Below are positions 12,411 to 20,719 of a DNA stretch of 25,119 nt, piece by piece. Source of the stretch: a virus. The number at the start of each line of letters is the position of its first letter. Positions within the stretch are counted from its first letter, which is position 1. The stretch is from positions 1 through 25,119 of the IMG/VR virus record IMGVR_UViG_3300008448_000581; one strand, given 5' to 3'. The notes under the pieces are model-generated. The model did not search any database. It saw only the letters and a list, made by a program, of their open reading frames with translations, and was not told where the DNA came from. The position numbers were made by a program, and so were the translations under genes.

Positions 12411-15400
12411 ATGGCAACTGCATACACTTCATTGCTTGGATTGGCACTTCCTGTAACGGGCGAACTTTCAGGTACGTGGGGCGACACGGTCAATAATGCA
12501 ATTACGTCATTGCTTGATAGTGCAGTGGCAGGCACGACCACGTTAAGCACCGATGCAGATGTAACGCTGACGACCACGACCGGGGCTACCAACCAAGCGC
12601 GGCAGGCCATTCTGTTATGCAGCGGTGCAAGGACGGCGATCCGCAACATCACGGCTCCGGCACAGTCCAAGATGTATGTGGTTATCAACAACACCACTGG
12701 CGGCTATGGTGTAGTCATTCGTGGCGCAGGCCCGACGACGGGTGTGACGGTTGCCAATGGCAAAACGGCAGTAGTGGTATGGAACGGCAGCGACTTTGTG
12801 GAAGTGGCCCCGGCGGTGGCAACGAACTTGTCGGGTGGAACAGCAGGCGCATTGCCTTACCAGACGGCAGCAAATAACACCGCATTCCTGAGTATCGGCA
12901 CGAACAACTTTGTGCTGACTTCCAATGGCACCGCGCCGGTATGGACAACCAACACCGGCACCGGGAATGTGGTGCGGGCTACGAGTCCGACCATTACGAC
13001 GCCAACGATTACAACCAGCATTACGGCACCGCTTCTCATTGGCGGCACCGGCACCACCAGCACGCTGGCATTGCGCTCCACTTCTGGCGTAGGCACGACG
13101 GGTGCAGACATCATCTTCCAGACTGGCAATAACGGTGCCACGGAAGCGATGCGTATTCTAAACAGCGGAAACGTTGGCATTGGGACGAGTAGTCCAGCTG
13201 CTAGATTGACAGTGAGTGGCGGCCAAATTTTGGCAATTAGTTCAGGGGCGGTAAGGGCTACATTAGATAGTACCGATGCCAATACAGGCTCAATTCAGTT
13301 TAACCAAAATGGCGTAGCAAGGGCATATTTTGGAGGAGCAAATTGGGCGATAACACCAGCCGGGTCAGCAAATGATTTTGCTCTTGTTACTGCGGGCGCT
13401 TACAACTTGATTTTAGGCACAAACAATGCCGAAAGATTGCGTATTGATAGCAGTGGACGAGTGTTGATTGGTACCGCTAGCGCAACTTCTATAAGCGGTT
13501 TTACCGCTAGGACTGAAACGCAATTTACCACATCGGAGTATGCAAGCTCATTTGTTCGGCAGGCGGGGGCAACCGCCACATCAGCATGTTCAATTAACAT
13601 CTGCCGAACACGTGGGACTGTTGTTGGGGCTTTAACAACAGTAGCGAACGGAGATGCCATTGGTCTCATTAACTTTCAGGGTACGGATGGCGTTGGTTAC
13701 TATTCAACAGCTTCCATTGCAAGCTTGGTTGATTCAACCGTCAGCACCGGAATTATTCCCGGTCGTTTGACGTTTTCTACAACATCAACGGCAGGCACTC
13801 CGACTGAACGTATGCGTATTGATAGCGCGGGGAACGTCGGCATTGGCATATTAAGCCCGGCTCGTATGTTGCATGTATCAAGCACAAATTTATCAGCATT
13901 TTTTGACCGTGACGGAGGGAATCCCGGGGCAATAGGGTTGCGAGGAAGTCGTGGTACTTTATCTGCGCCGACACAATCGCTGGCAAATGACACGCTTGGG
14001 ACCATATCAGGATTTGGTTATACGAGTTCCTCAGCATTTACAACCGCTGGCATTGCAAGTATGACGTTCTACGCAGCAGAAGCGCTAACGAGCACGGCGC
14101 AAGGGTCGTATATAACATTTGCTACGACAGCTATAGGCGCATCCACGTTAAGCGAACGGATGTTTATTAGCAGCGCAGGGAATGTTGGTATTGGAACGTC
14201 ATCCGCAAGTGTTCGATTGCAGCTGGCCGATTCCTCATCGACAGTATATACGTCTACATCAGCAGCTTTAGTTGCGCCTAGAGGGTTGATTTCAGCAGAA
14301 AATACTAGCATTACTACGGGATCGTATTCTGGAATAGCTTTAAATGCCAAAAATGCAAACAATAACTCGGCTATTGGTTATATTGGAGTAATATCAGAGC
14401 CAACAGATTATGTTTGTGATATTGTATTTGGCAGCCGAACCGGCGCAACCGCGTACGCAGAACGTATGCGTATTGACTCTACAGGCAACGTAGGAATTGG
14501 GACTAACAGCCCGACGGCTAAACTAAGTGTTAGCGGAAATATCAGTACCGCAGAAAAGACCAACGCTTATATTGGGGTGGATATTGCCACATCCGCAGGC
14601 AATGGCGGCGATCTAACCCTTAAAGCAGGTAACGGAAGCGGCGCGGGGAACACGTCAGGTGTTTTGTACTTGGCTTATGGGCGTGGGGCATCCACAGCGT
14701 CTAACGGTTACATGGCTTTTGGGCGGGCAGCCGCGACCAATACAGCAGGTCTGGATTCTAACGGCGAGTTCATGCGCATCGACAGCGCAGGCAACGTAGG
14801 AATTGGGACAAGCTCTGCCGATGGTTATGCGTCGCGGTTTTTGCAACTGTACGGGGCAACTGACTCCTCTATTCGTCTGACCAACAGCACGACTGGAACA
14901 ACGAAAAACGACGGCTCAGACATTCAAGTGGCTGGCCTTGACTTGCAAATTATCAACCGTGAAAGCGCGGCAATTAGGTTTTACACGGGAATTGCCGAGC
15001 AAGCGGCTATTGATGCCAGCGGCAACTTTCTTGTTGGTGTTTCGTCTGTATCCGCAGCGGGAGGGGTTTCATTTAGGGCAGATGGAATTTCAAGAAACGT
15101 GGTTTGGAACAGAAGTTCAACCTCTTCAACTTCATACCCGTTGGAATTTCAAAACGGCGGAGTAGTAGTCGGTTCTGTTTCATACAACAACACTTCAACG
15201 TCTTACAACACCACCTCGGACTACCGACTCAAGGAAAATATCAGGCCAATCGATCGGGCATTGGAAAAAGTGATCGCACTGCGGCCGGTGGCCTACACTT
15301 GGAAGGGGAACGGATCAGACGGCGAAGGGTTTATTGCCCATGAACTACAGGAAGTGTGCCCGCAGGCGGTGACGGGAACCAAAGACGAGCAGGATGAAAC

Positions 15401-15518
15401 AGGCAACCCACGTTATCAAGCAATCGACCAAAGCAAATTGGTCAGCTTGCTCACCGCGGCCATTCAAGAACTCAAGGCCGAACTTGACGCGCTAAAAGCG
15501 CACATCAAAGGAGACTGA
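12411..15518 (+). CDS. Tail fibre with S74 intramolecular chaperone
   Basis: A 1035-residue protein, ATG 12411 with AGGA at 12401-12404. The N-terminus (LPVTGELSGTWGDTVNNAIT) is a recalled tail-fibre attachment start, followed by a beta-rich domain to about residue 140. The shaft (about 245-880) carries seven repeats of the form E-x-M-R-I-D-S-x-G-N-V-G-I-G-T. The C-terminal 100 residues are a peptidase S74 chaperone: TSDYRLKENI with the Ser936/Lys941 pair used for self-cleavage, then EKVIALRPVAYTWKG, GFIAHELQEVCPQAV and a final coiled coil LLTAAIQELKAELDALKAHI. In endosialidase and other fibres this domain trimerises the beta-helix, then cuts itself off before Ser. The mature fibre should therefore end at about residue 935. 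The product most likely binds the host surface. Confidence 0.88.
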   Translation: MATAYTSLLGLALPVTGELSGTWGDTVNNAITSLLDSAVAGTTTLSTDADVTLTTTTGATNQARQAILLCSGARTAIRNITAPAQSKMYVVINNTTGGYGVVIRGAGPTTGVTVANGKTAVVVWNGSDFVEVAPAVATNLSGGTAGALPYQTAANNTAFLSIGTNNFVLTSNGTAPVWTTNTGTGNVVRATSPTITTPTITTSITAPLLIGGTGTTSTLALRSTSGVGTTGADIIFQTGNNGATEAMRILNSGNVGIGTSSPAARLTVSGGQILAISSGAVRATLDSTDANTGSIQFNQNGVARAYFGGANWAITPAGSANDFALVTAGAYNLILGTNNAERLRIDSSGRVLIGTASATSISGFTARTETQFTTSEYASSFVRQAGATATSACSINICRTRGTVVGALTTVANGDAIGLINFQGTDGVGYYSTASIASLVDSTVSTGIIPGRLTFSTTSTAGTPTERMRIDSAGNVGIGILSPARMLHVSSTNLSAFFDRDGGNPGAIGLRGSRGTLSAPTQSLANDTLGTISGFGYTSSSAFTTAGIASMTFYAAEALTSTAQGSYITFATTAIGASTLSERMFISSAGNVGIGTSSASVRLQLADSSSTVYTSTSAALVAPRGLISAENTSITTGSYSGIALNAKNANNNSAIGYIGVISEPTDYVCDIVFGSRTGATAYAERMRIDSTGNVGIGTNSPTAKLSVSGNISTAEKTNAYIGVDIATSAGNGGDLTLKAGNGSGAGNTSGVLYLAYGRGASTASNGYMAFGRAAATNTAGLDSNGEFMRIDSAGNVGIGTSSADGYASRFLQLYGATDSSIRLTNSTTGTTKNDGSDIQVAGLDLQIINRESAAIRFYTGIAEQAAIDASGNFLVGVSSVSAAGGVSFRADGISRNVVWNRSSTSSTSYPLEFQNGGVVVGSVSYNNTSTSYNTTSDYRLKENIRPIDRALEKVIALRPVAYTWKGNGSDGEGFIAHELQEVCPQAVTGTKDEQDETGNPRYQAIDQSKLVSLLTAAIQELKAELDALKAHIKGD
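13143..15047 (+). repeat. Seven repeats in the fibre shaft
   Basis: Coding copies of E-x-M-R-I-D-S-x-G-N-V-G-I-G-T begin at 13143, 13431, 13806, 14154, 14460, 14766 and 14997 in the same frame, spaced 288, 375, 348, 306, 306 and 231 bases. The second and seventh copies are the most diverged. The long spacers differ in sequence while the repeat is kept, as in a triple beta-helix whose loops vary. Confidence 0.85.
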
Positions 15519-15519
15519 A

Positions 15520-15693
15520 ATGAATGCAACTATCGTAGCAGCACTGGCCCGCCACATCTTGACTGCCGCAGCCGGTGGCATGGCCGTGAAGTACGGCGTG
15601 GATGGCGGAACGCTTGATGCAATCATCGGCGGCTTTGCAGCATTGGCCGGGGTAGGTTGGTCAATCATGGACAAGAAGAGGGTCCAACAGTGA
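15520..15693 (+). CDS. Putative holin (Pam3 gp28-like)
   Basis: A 57-residue protein from ATG 15520 with AAAGGAGA at 15507-15514. Two hydrophobic helices are visible, about residues 5-24 (ALARHILTAAAGGMAV) and 32-49 (LDAIIGGFAALAGVGWSI), separated by a short polar turn KYGVDGGT, and a charged tail DKKRVQQ. The R-H-x-L-T near the N-terminus and G-x-x-W-S-I-x-D-K-K at the end fit the small two-helix family typified by Pam3 gp28, proposed holins. It heads the lysis cassette and overlaps the next gene by four bases. By family role it would make the inner membrane permeable so that endolysin reaches the peptidoglycan. Confidence 0.72.
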   Translation: MNATIVAALARHILTAAAGGMAVKYGVDGGTLDAIIGGFAALAGVGWSIMDKKRVQQ

Positions 15694-16019
15694 CGATTCA
15701 GTACGAGTGGGTGATAGGCCCGTTTGATGTGCGCTTAGAAGCCGACGGATTGACTAAAGTTATCTACGGTGTGCATTGGCGATTGGTCGGTACAGAGGAT
15801 GGCTTTCAAGCATCTGTATATGGATCACTTGGTCTGCCGCCGCCGGAATCAGAACACTTCACACCATTTGAAGAATTGACAAAAGAAATGGTTATTAAAT
15901 GGGTTGAGCATTATCTTGGTAATGATAAAATTGCCGAGCTTAAGATTGCATTGGCTAACGATATTGATAGGCAACGCAATCCGGTAGATGTCACCATTCA
16001 ACCTCCGTGGAGTGAGTAA
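15690..16019 (+). CDS. Conserved phage protein (DUF7936-like)
   Basis: A 109-residue protein. I chose GTG 15690, which overlaps the holin stop (GTGA) and gives the conserved start MTIQYEWVI; the frame extends to 15657 only within the holin gene. Motifs YEWVIGPFDV, VIYGVHWRLVGTEDG, SVYGSLGLPPP and FTPFEELTKEMVIKWVEHYLG, with a proline-rich end, match small proteins I recall as DUF7936. It appears as a compact beta domain followed by helices. It has been seen next to lysis and tail genes, but its function is unknown. Confidence 0.72.
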   Translation: MTIQYEWVIGPFDVRLEADGLTKVIYGVHWRLVGTEDGFQASVYGSLGLPPPESEHFTPFEELTKEMVIKWVEHYLGNDKIAELKIALANDIDRQRNPVDVTIQPPWSE

Positions 16020-16168
16020 TGATTAAGCTGGAACTGTCTGTTGAAGAAGTGCAAATTGCATTGGTTGGTCTGTCAAAGCTTCCCTATGAAGCTGTTGCAG
16101 GCGTGATTGACAAGATCAAAACACAAGCACAACCGCAGGTTCAGCCCGCAGAACAAGCGGCAGAGTAA
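16019..16168 (+). CDS. Very small conserved phage protein
   Basis: A 49-residue protein starting at ATG 16019 in a TAATG overlap with the upstream stop. It reads MIKLELSVEEVQIALVGLSK then LPYEAVAGVIDKIKTQAQ and a Q/P/A-rich tail. The pattern I-x-L-E-L-S-x-E-E-V, then LxxLPYxxVxxVIxxIxxQ, is one I recall in tiny phage proteins after the DUF7936-type gene. It is likely an all-helical pair. Coupled translation, a conserved pattern and its place in the cassette support a real gene despite its size. Confidence 0.68.
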   Translation: MIKLELSVEEVQIALVGLSKLPYEAVAGVIDKIKTQAQPQVQPAEQAAE

Positions 16169-16174
16169 TACAAT

Positions 16175-16204
16175 GGCGATGGGCAGTCCGGCCTGTCCAT
16201 CGTC
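16175..16204 (+). promoter_or_regulatory. Stem-loop before the endolysin gene
   Basis: GGCGATGGGCAG (16175-16186) can pair with CTGTCCATCGTC (16193-16204) over all 12 positions, two of them G-U, closing a six-base loop TCCGGC. No T-run follows. It lies in the 88-base gap before the endolysin, whose GTG start has no clear ribosome site. A smaller GTAGT...ACTAC stem follows near 16223-16240. It could be an RNA control element, a stability hairpin or a processing site. Confidence 0.5.
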
Positions 16205-16256
16205 TAGCAATCAGCCGTGCCAGTAGTCATTCTCCACTACGATCACGGACTGAATT

Positions 16257-16769
16257 GTGAAAGAAAACTTCGACAAAGCCTTTGCTCGTCTCCTTGTTCA
16301 TGAGGGGACTTTCTCAAACCACCCCCAAGATAAAGGCGGCGTCACCATGTACGGCGTCACTCAGCGCGTCTGGGAAGAATGGGTCGGGCATCCTGTCGAT
16401 GAAAAGACCATGCGTAACCTTACGCCGGATATGGTCAAGCCTCTCTACAAACACAAGTATTGGGACAAGGTATGCGGCGATGATCTGCCCGCCGGGGTGG
16501 ATTATTGCGTGTTTGATGCTGCCGTAAACAGTGGCCCCGGTCGTGCAATCAAGTGGCTTCAACAGGCAGTGGGCGCAACACAAGATGGGGCGTTAGGCCC
16601 AAAGACGCTTGCCGCCGTCAAAGCAGCAGACCCAAAATTACTGGTCGTTGGATACAACGCCATTCGCCTTGCTTTCTTACAAGACCTCCCGACATGGGGC
16701 ACGTTCGGTCGCGGCTGGGGACGGCGCGTTGCTGACGTTAAACAAGAAGCAAGCAGCATGGTTGCTTAA
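16257..16769 (+). CDS. Endolysin, GH108 muramidase with C-terminal PG-binding part
   Basis: A 170-residue protein. The GTG at 16257 is chosen because the family start KENFDKAFARLLVHEG follows at once, although no good ribosome site precedes it. Glycoside hydrolase family 108 marks are the H15-E16-G17 motif with catalytic E16, then NHPQDKGGVTMYGVTQ and a helix YKHKYWDKVCGDDLP. The second half, from about residue 80 (YCVFDAAVNSGPGRAIKWLQ, GATQDGALGPKTLAAV), matches the small peptidoglycan-binding domain usual in this family. It would cut the MurNAc-GlcNAc bond of the cell wall after the holin opens the membrane. The length of about 170 residues is normal. I see no signal-anchor helix, so it depends on a holin for export. 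Confidence 0.88.
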   Translation: MKENFDKAFARLLVHEGTFSNHPQDKGGVTMYGVTQRVWEEWVGHPVDEKTMRNLTPDMVKPLYKHKYWDKVCGDDLPAGVDYCVFDAAVNSGPGRAIKWLQQAVGATQDGALGPKTLAAVKAADPKLLVVGYNAIRLAFLQDLPTWGTFGRGWGRRVADVKQEASSMVA

Positions 16770-16780
16770 GGAGCAGCAAA

Positions 16781-18661
16781 GTGCCGTTAAAAAAGATTCT
16801 ACTGACTCCCGGAGTTGTGAAAGAAAACACGCGCTACACCAATGAAGGACGTTGGTATGACTGCGACAAGATTCGCTTCAGACAAGGTACCCCAGAAAAA
16901 ATCGGCGGGTGGTTACGGTTTTCATCTGCTACGTTTTTGGGCTTATGCCGCAGTTTGTGGAACTGGATTACGTTAGCCAGTCTGGATTTGGTTGGTGTAG
17001 GTACGCACTTAAAGTTTTACATTGAAAGTGGCCTACAGTATTACGACATCACTCCAATTCGAGATACGGCAACGCTTACTAACCCATTCACAGCAACCAA
17101 CGGGTCATCCACGATCACCGTGCAAGATGTAGCGCATGGATGTGTGACCGGTGACTATGTGACGTTCTCTGGGGCTACAGGTCTTGGTGGCAATATCACG
17201 GCATCGGTGCTGAACAGAGAGTATCAAGTCACGGTGGTATCAGTGGATTCATACACTTTCACCGCTACGGCAACGGCTAATGCAACGGACGCAGCAGGTT
17301 CGCCGGGTGGCGGGACGGTAACAGCGGCATACCAAATCAATACCGGGCCCGCGTTCAGCGTGCCCCTTTCTGGTTGGGGTGCCGGGCCGTGGGGTGGTGG
17401 ATCATGGGGATTGACCTCGTCTAACCAAGACCTTCGTCTGTGGAGCCAGTCAAACTTTGGCGAGGACTTGGTATTCAACCCTCGTGGGGGCGGCATTTAT
17501 TATTGGGATGCAACCGCAGGCTTAACTTCGCGTGGCGTTAATATCAGCACACTTCCCGGCGCATCAGGCACACCGACTCGTGCCGACTTCATCTTTGTGT
17601 CGGATTTCAACAGGTTCTTGTTTGCATTCGGAACGACCGATGTAGTGACGTTGGCTTACGACCCAATGTTGATTCGATGGTCAGACCAAGAAAATGCTGC
17701 AAGCTGGACGCCTAGTGCAACAAGCCAAGCCGGGGATATTCGGCTTTCTCATGGGTCAGGCATCGTCGGCGCATTGCAAGTCCGTCAGGAAATCATGGTC
17801 TGGACGGATGCAGCGTTGTATTCACTTCAATATCTTGGCGCGCCGGAAGTGTGGGGGTCGCAACTGCTTGGCGACAACATCTCAATCTGTTCGCAGAACT
17901 CGATGATTATGGCCTCGGGTGTGGCCTACTGGATGGGTGTTGATAAGTTTTACAAGTATGACGGACGAGTGCAGACCTTGCGCTGCGACCTCCGGCAATA
18001 CATTTATCAAGATATCAATACGGCTCAGTATGGTCAAATCTTTTGTGGGACGAACGAAGGATTTAATGAAGTCTGGTGGTTCTATTGTTCCGCAAATTCA
18101 ACGACGGTAGATAGATACGTTGTGTATAACTACCTTGATGATATTTGGTATCACGGCAATATGGCGCGTACGGCATGGTTGGACAGTGGACTTCGCCCGA
18201 CTCCGATAGCAGCAACGTACTCAAATAATCTTGTGAGCCACGAAGTAGGCAACGACGATCAAGAAGGGGCGACGGCAGTACCAATTACGGCGTACGTGAC
18301 TTCGGCAGAGTTTGACCTAGATGACGGCCATAACTTTGCATTTATCTGGCGGATATTGCCGGATATTACGTTCCGTGGATCAAGCACCGGAAGCCCACAA
18401 GTTACCATGTATGTGCTGCCGCTAGACAACAGCGGGTCTGGATACCACGTAGATAATGTATCGGCAAATCAATCGGTTGGCGGAACAAGCTATGCAACGG
18501 TAACGCGCGTGGCGACGGTGCCGGTAGAAGAATTTACGGGGCAGGTATATACGCGTGTCCGGTGCAGGCAAATGGCATTGAAAGTAGAGAGTACCGGATT
18601 GGGTGTGGCATGGCAGTTAGGCGCACCACGTTTCGATTTCAGACAGGATGGGAGACGGTAG
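16781..18661 (+). CDS. Tail nozzle / DNA stabilisation protein (T7 gp12, P22 gp10-like)
   Basis: A 626-residue protein, GTG 16781 with AAGGAG at 16768-16773. The N-terminus KKILLTPGVVKENTRYTNEG, RWYDCDKIRFR and EKIGGWLRF is a recalled marker of this nozzle family, in which protein rings seal the tail end with beta-propeller domains. A separate beta domain rich in T, V and A occupies about residues 100-190 (TNPFTATNGSSTITVQDVAH, YQVTVVSVDSYTFTAT). Later blades include LRLWSQSNFGEDLVFNPRGG, FVSDFNRFLFAFG, EIMVWTDAALYSLQYLG, and GVAYWMGVDKFYKYDG. The end is beta-rich with RCRQMALKVES. It would join the adaptor rings to the tail tip and hold DNA in place. The name is by motifs and position, not alignment. 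Confidence 0.75.
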   Translation: MPLKKILLTPGVVKENTRYTNEGRWYDCDKIRFRQGTPEKIGGWLRFSSATFLGLCRSLWNWITLASLDLVGVGTHLKFYIESGLQYYDITPIRDTATLTNPFTATNGSSTITVQDVAHGCVTGDYVTFSGATGLGGNITASVLNREYQVTVVSVDSYTFTATATANATDAAGSPGGGTVTAAYQINTGPAFSVPLSGWGAGPWGGGSWGLTSSNQDLRLWSQSNFGEDLVFNPRGGGIYYWDATAGLTSRGVNISTLPGASGTPTRADFIFVSDFNRFLFAFGTTDVVTLAYDPMLIRWSDQENAASWTPSATSQAGDIRLSHGSGIVGALQVRQEIMVWTDAALYSLQYLGAPEVWGSQLLGDNISICSQNSMIMASGVAYWMGVDKFYKYDGRVQTLRCDLRQYIYQDINTAQYGQIFCGTNEGFNEVWWFYCSANSTTVDRYVVYNYLDDIWYHGNMARTAWLDSGLRPTPIAATYSNNLVSHEVGNDDQEGATAVPITAYVTSAEFDLDDGHNFAFIWRILPDITFRGSSTGSPQVTMYVLPLDNSGSGYHVDNVSANQSVGGTSYATVTRVATVPVEEFTGQVYTRVRCRQMALKVESTGLGVAWQLGAPRFDFRQDGRR

Positions 18662-18718
18662 ATGCACGAAGCGATGGAAAGTAGTAGAATGGCGTAGTTT
18701 TCATTTTTGGAGAATCTC

Positions 18719-19351
18719 ATGCCTCGCTTTGTTGATCGTACTGGACATCGCTACGGACGTTTGACCGCTGCCGAGCAGGTCGGCACCAATCACTACAAAA
18801 AAATATTATGGCGTTGTGTTTGCGATTGCGGGAATGAGGTAGTGGTAAATAGCAGCGCATTAGGGAGTGGAAAGACATTGTCATGCGGCTGCTACTTAAA
18901 AGAGCGCATCACTAAACACGGTTCATCTAAAAAATCTTCGTACAATACTTGGCGGGCTATGGTGCGCCGCTGTCACACGCCAACGGATAAAGACTATCCA
19001 CGTTATGGTGGAAAAGGGGTAACTGTGTGTGAGCGATGGCGTGAATATACCAATTTCGCTGCCGATATGGGCGAACCCAGCGGAGACGAAACGCTTGATA
19101 GGATTGATACGTATGGAAACTACGAACCAACCAATTGCCGTTGGGCTGGGGTAAAAACGCAAAACAGAAATGTACGTGTCCGGGCGTCCAGCAAGACTGG
19201 CGTAGTCGGAGTTAGTGAAACACAACACGGAACCTACATAGCAAAAGTGACCGTCGGGAAAAAAGCGTTTTACTCCAAGCGCTTCAAAACAATAGAAGAA
19301 GCTGCCGCAGCACGCAAACAGCTTGAATGTTTGCACTGGGGAGAAGTTTAA
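18719..19351 (+). CDS. Homing endonuclease: zinc finger, HNH-like and AP2-like
   Basis: A 210-residue protein, ATG 18719 with TGGAGA at 18708-18713. Domain order: an N-terminal Cys cluster (C33/C35/C37, then C56-x-C58), likely a zinc finger in RCVCDCGNEV...SCGCYLKE; an arginine-rich middle SYNTWRAMVRRCHTP; an HNH-type core E-T-L-D-R-I-D (126-130), then YEPTNCRWAGVKTQNRN (about 135-151); and a C-terminal AP2-like DNA-binding segment (about 159-205, TGVVGVSE...YSKRFKTIEEAAAARKQLE). This order is typical of free-standing phage endonucleases that cut a neighbouring allele and spread by repair. It sits between nozzle and structural gene. A stretch at 18901-18960 has 25 G+C of 60 by my count. The stop overlaps the next ATG. 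Confidence 0.85.
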   Translation: MPRFVDRTGHRYGRLTAAEQVGTNHYKKILWRCVCDCGNEVVVNSSALGSGKTLSCGCYLKERITKHGSSKKSSYNTWRAMVRRCHTPTDKDYPRYGGKGVTVCERWREYTNFAADMGEPSGDETLDRIDTYGNYEPTNCRWAGVKTQNRNVRVRASSKTGVVGVSETQHGTYIAKVTVGKKAFYSKRFKTIEEAAAARKQLECLHWGEV

Positions 19352-20712
19352 TGGCACTTATAGACGCTCGAATGCCAGCAGTACCAAACTTGCCACTAGG
19401 CCCGGTTCAGTACGACCGTCAGTTTGTGGATCAGTTTTCAAACGTACTGCGTTTGTACTTCAATCAGCTTAACAACGTAGTGGGGAAGCTCGTGGCAAAC
19501 CAAGGACCATACGAAGTAGGCTTTTACGGCATGGCTGTCGATGCGTTCGGGCGTGCCCGAGTGAGCACCCCTTTTTCGTTGTTCGATAGCCAAAGCCGAT
19601 ACGCATCTGACAACCAGTTTGACACCTCGACAGCGATAGGCGGCACGGCAACTTATCAGGCCAATGAAAGTACGGTTGATCTAGGCGTGACGACAAGTTC
19701 CGGTAGCGAAGTGGTGCGGCAGACCTTCCGAAACTTTCCCTATCAGCCGGGTAAAAGCCTGTTGATTTTGGCAACGTTTGTTATGAATGCGGCAAAGACC
19801 AATCTTCGCCAGCGGGTAGGGTATTTCAGCACGCAGAATGGCATCTTCTTGCAGCAAGATGACTCCACCGTGTCCTTCGTACTTCGTACTTACACCAGCG
19901 GGGCGGTGGACGATACGCGGTCTGTATCTCAAGCCAACTGGAACGGCGACAAGCTGGACGGCACGGGCGTGAGCGGTATTACGCTTGATCTGACCAAATC
20001 TCAGATTTTGTTTATCGATATTGAGTGGCTGGGCGTAGGCAGCGTGCGGTGCGGATTCGTTATCGACGGGCAGTACATCGTGGCGCATACCTTCACCAAC
20101 GCCAATCAAAATGCCAAGGTCTATATGACCACGGCTATTCTGCCGGTGCGCTACGAGATCACCAACAAGGCTGCCACTGCCAGCGCCTCGACCATGAAGC
20201 AGGTTTGCTCCTCGGTTATCAGTGAGGGCGGCTACGAAGCAACATCGATTGACCATGTGGCGCGACGCACCACGGCATTGGGCACAATCAGCACAACATT
20301 CCTGCCGCTGGTCTCTATCCGGCTTGCCTCCACAGCACTCGGCGCTGTTGTACTCCCAAACCGAGTACAGGTGTTGCCGACAACCAACCAGAACTACGAA
20401 GTCGCGTTGTTTAAAAATCCGACCCTGACAGGGGCAAGCTGGGCAGCGGTTGATACGGACGCCAATGTGCAATACGACGTTGCATCCACGGCGATGACAG
20501 GCGGGAGTATTGTGCAGACGGACTACGTGACGACCAGCGGTAGCGGGGGAGTGGGGAATCTAGTCGCGCCAACCGGCTACAACTTCGACTTGCAGTTGGG
20601 CGTGTCGCTGGCGAATGTGAGCGACATCTACACGGTGGCGATACGAACAGTATCCGGTGCCACGACGGGCGACGCCGTAGGATCGCTGTCGTTTTACGAC
20701 CTGACTCAGTGA
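19351..20712 (+). CDS. Putative phage tail/virion structural protein
   Basis: A 453-residue protein, ATG 19351 in a TAATG overlap, with GGGGAGAAG (19338-19346) inside the upstream endonuclease gene. The N-terminal segment YDRQFVDQFSNVLRLYFNQLNNV is a helical motif I recall at the start of several phage tail-tip and fibre proteins. Residues about 60-330 form a large beta-rich domain with DAFGRARVSTPFSLFDSQ, VVRQTFRNFPYQPGKSLLI, QRVGYFSTQNGIF and FIDIEWLGVGSVRCGFVIDG, resembling a jelly-roll. The C-terminal part is another beta domain ending AVGSLSFYDLTQ. No catalytic residues are evident. It is likely a tail spike or tail-tip component linked to the nozzle. Confidence 0.68.
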   Translation: MALIDARMPAVPNLPLGPVQYDRQFVDQFSNVLRLYFNQLNNVVGKLVANQGPYEVGFYGMAVDAFGRARVSTPFSLFDSQSRYASDNQFDTSTAIGGTATYQANESTVDLGVTTSSGSEVVRQTFRNFPYQPGKSLLILATFVMNAAKTNLRQRVGYFSTQNGIFLQQDDSTVSFVLRTYTSGAVDDTRSVSQANWNGDKLDGTGVSGITLDLTKSQILFIDIEWLGVGSVRCGFVIDGQYIVAHTFTNANQNAKVYMTTAILPVRYEITNKAATASASTMKQVCSSVISEGGYEATSIDHVARRTTALGTISTTFLPLVSIRLASTALGAVVLPNRVQVLPTTNQNYEVALFKNPTLTGASWAAVDTDANVQYDVASTAMTGGSIVQTDYVTTSGSGGVGNLVAPTGYNFDLQLGVSLANVSDIYTVAIRTVSGATTGDAVGSLSFYDLTQ

Positions 20713-20719
20713 GACAGAT

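Noticed and set aside
12411-15518. A diversity-generating retroelement acting on the tail fibre
   Set aside because: There is no reverse transcriptase, no template repeat copy and no adenine-biased variable region visible in the window.
16173-16226. A 17-codon frame (MAMGSPACPS...) in the gap before the endolysin
   Set aside because: It is very short, lies mostly in the hairpin, and has no ribosome site or recalled homologue.
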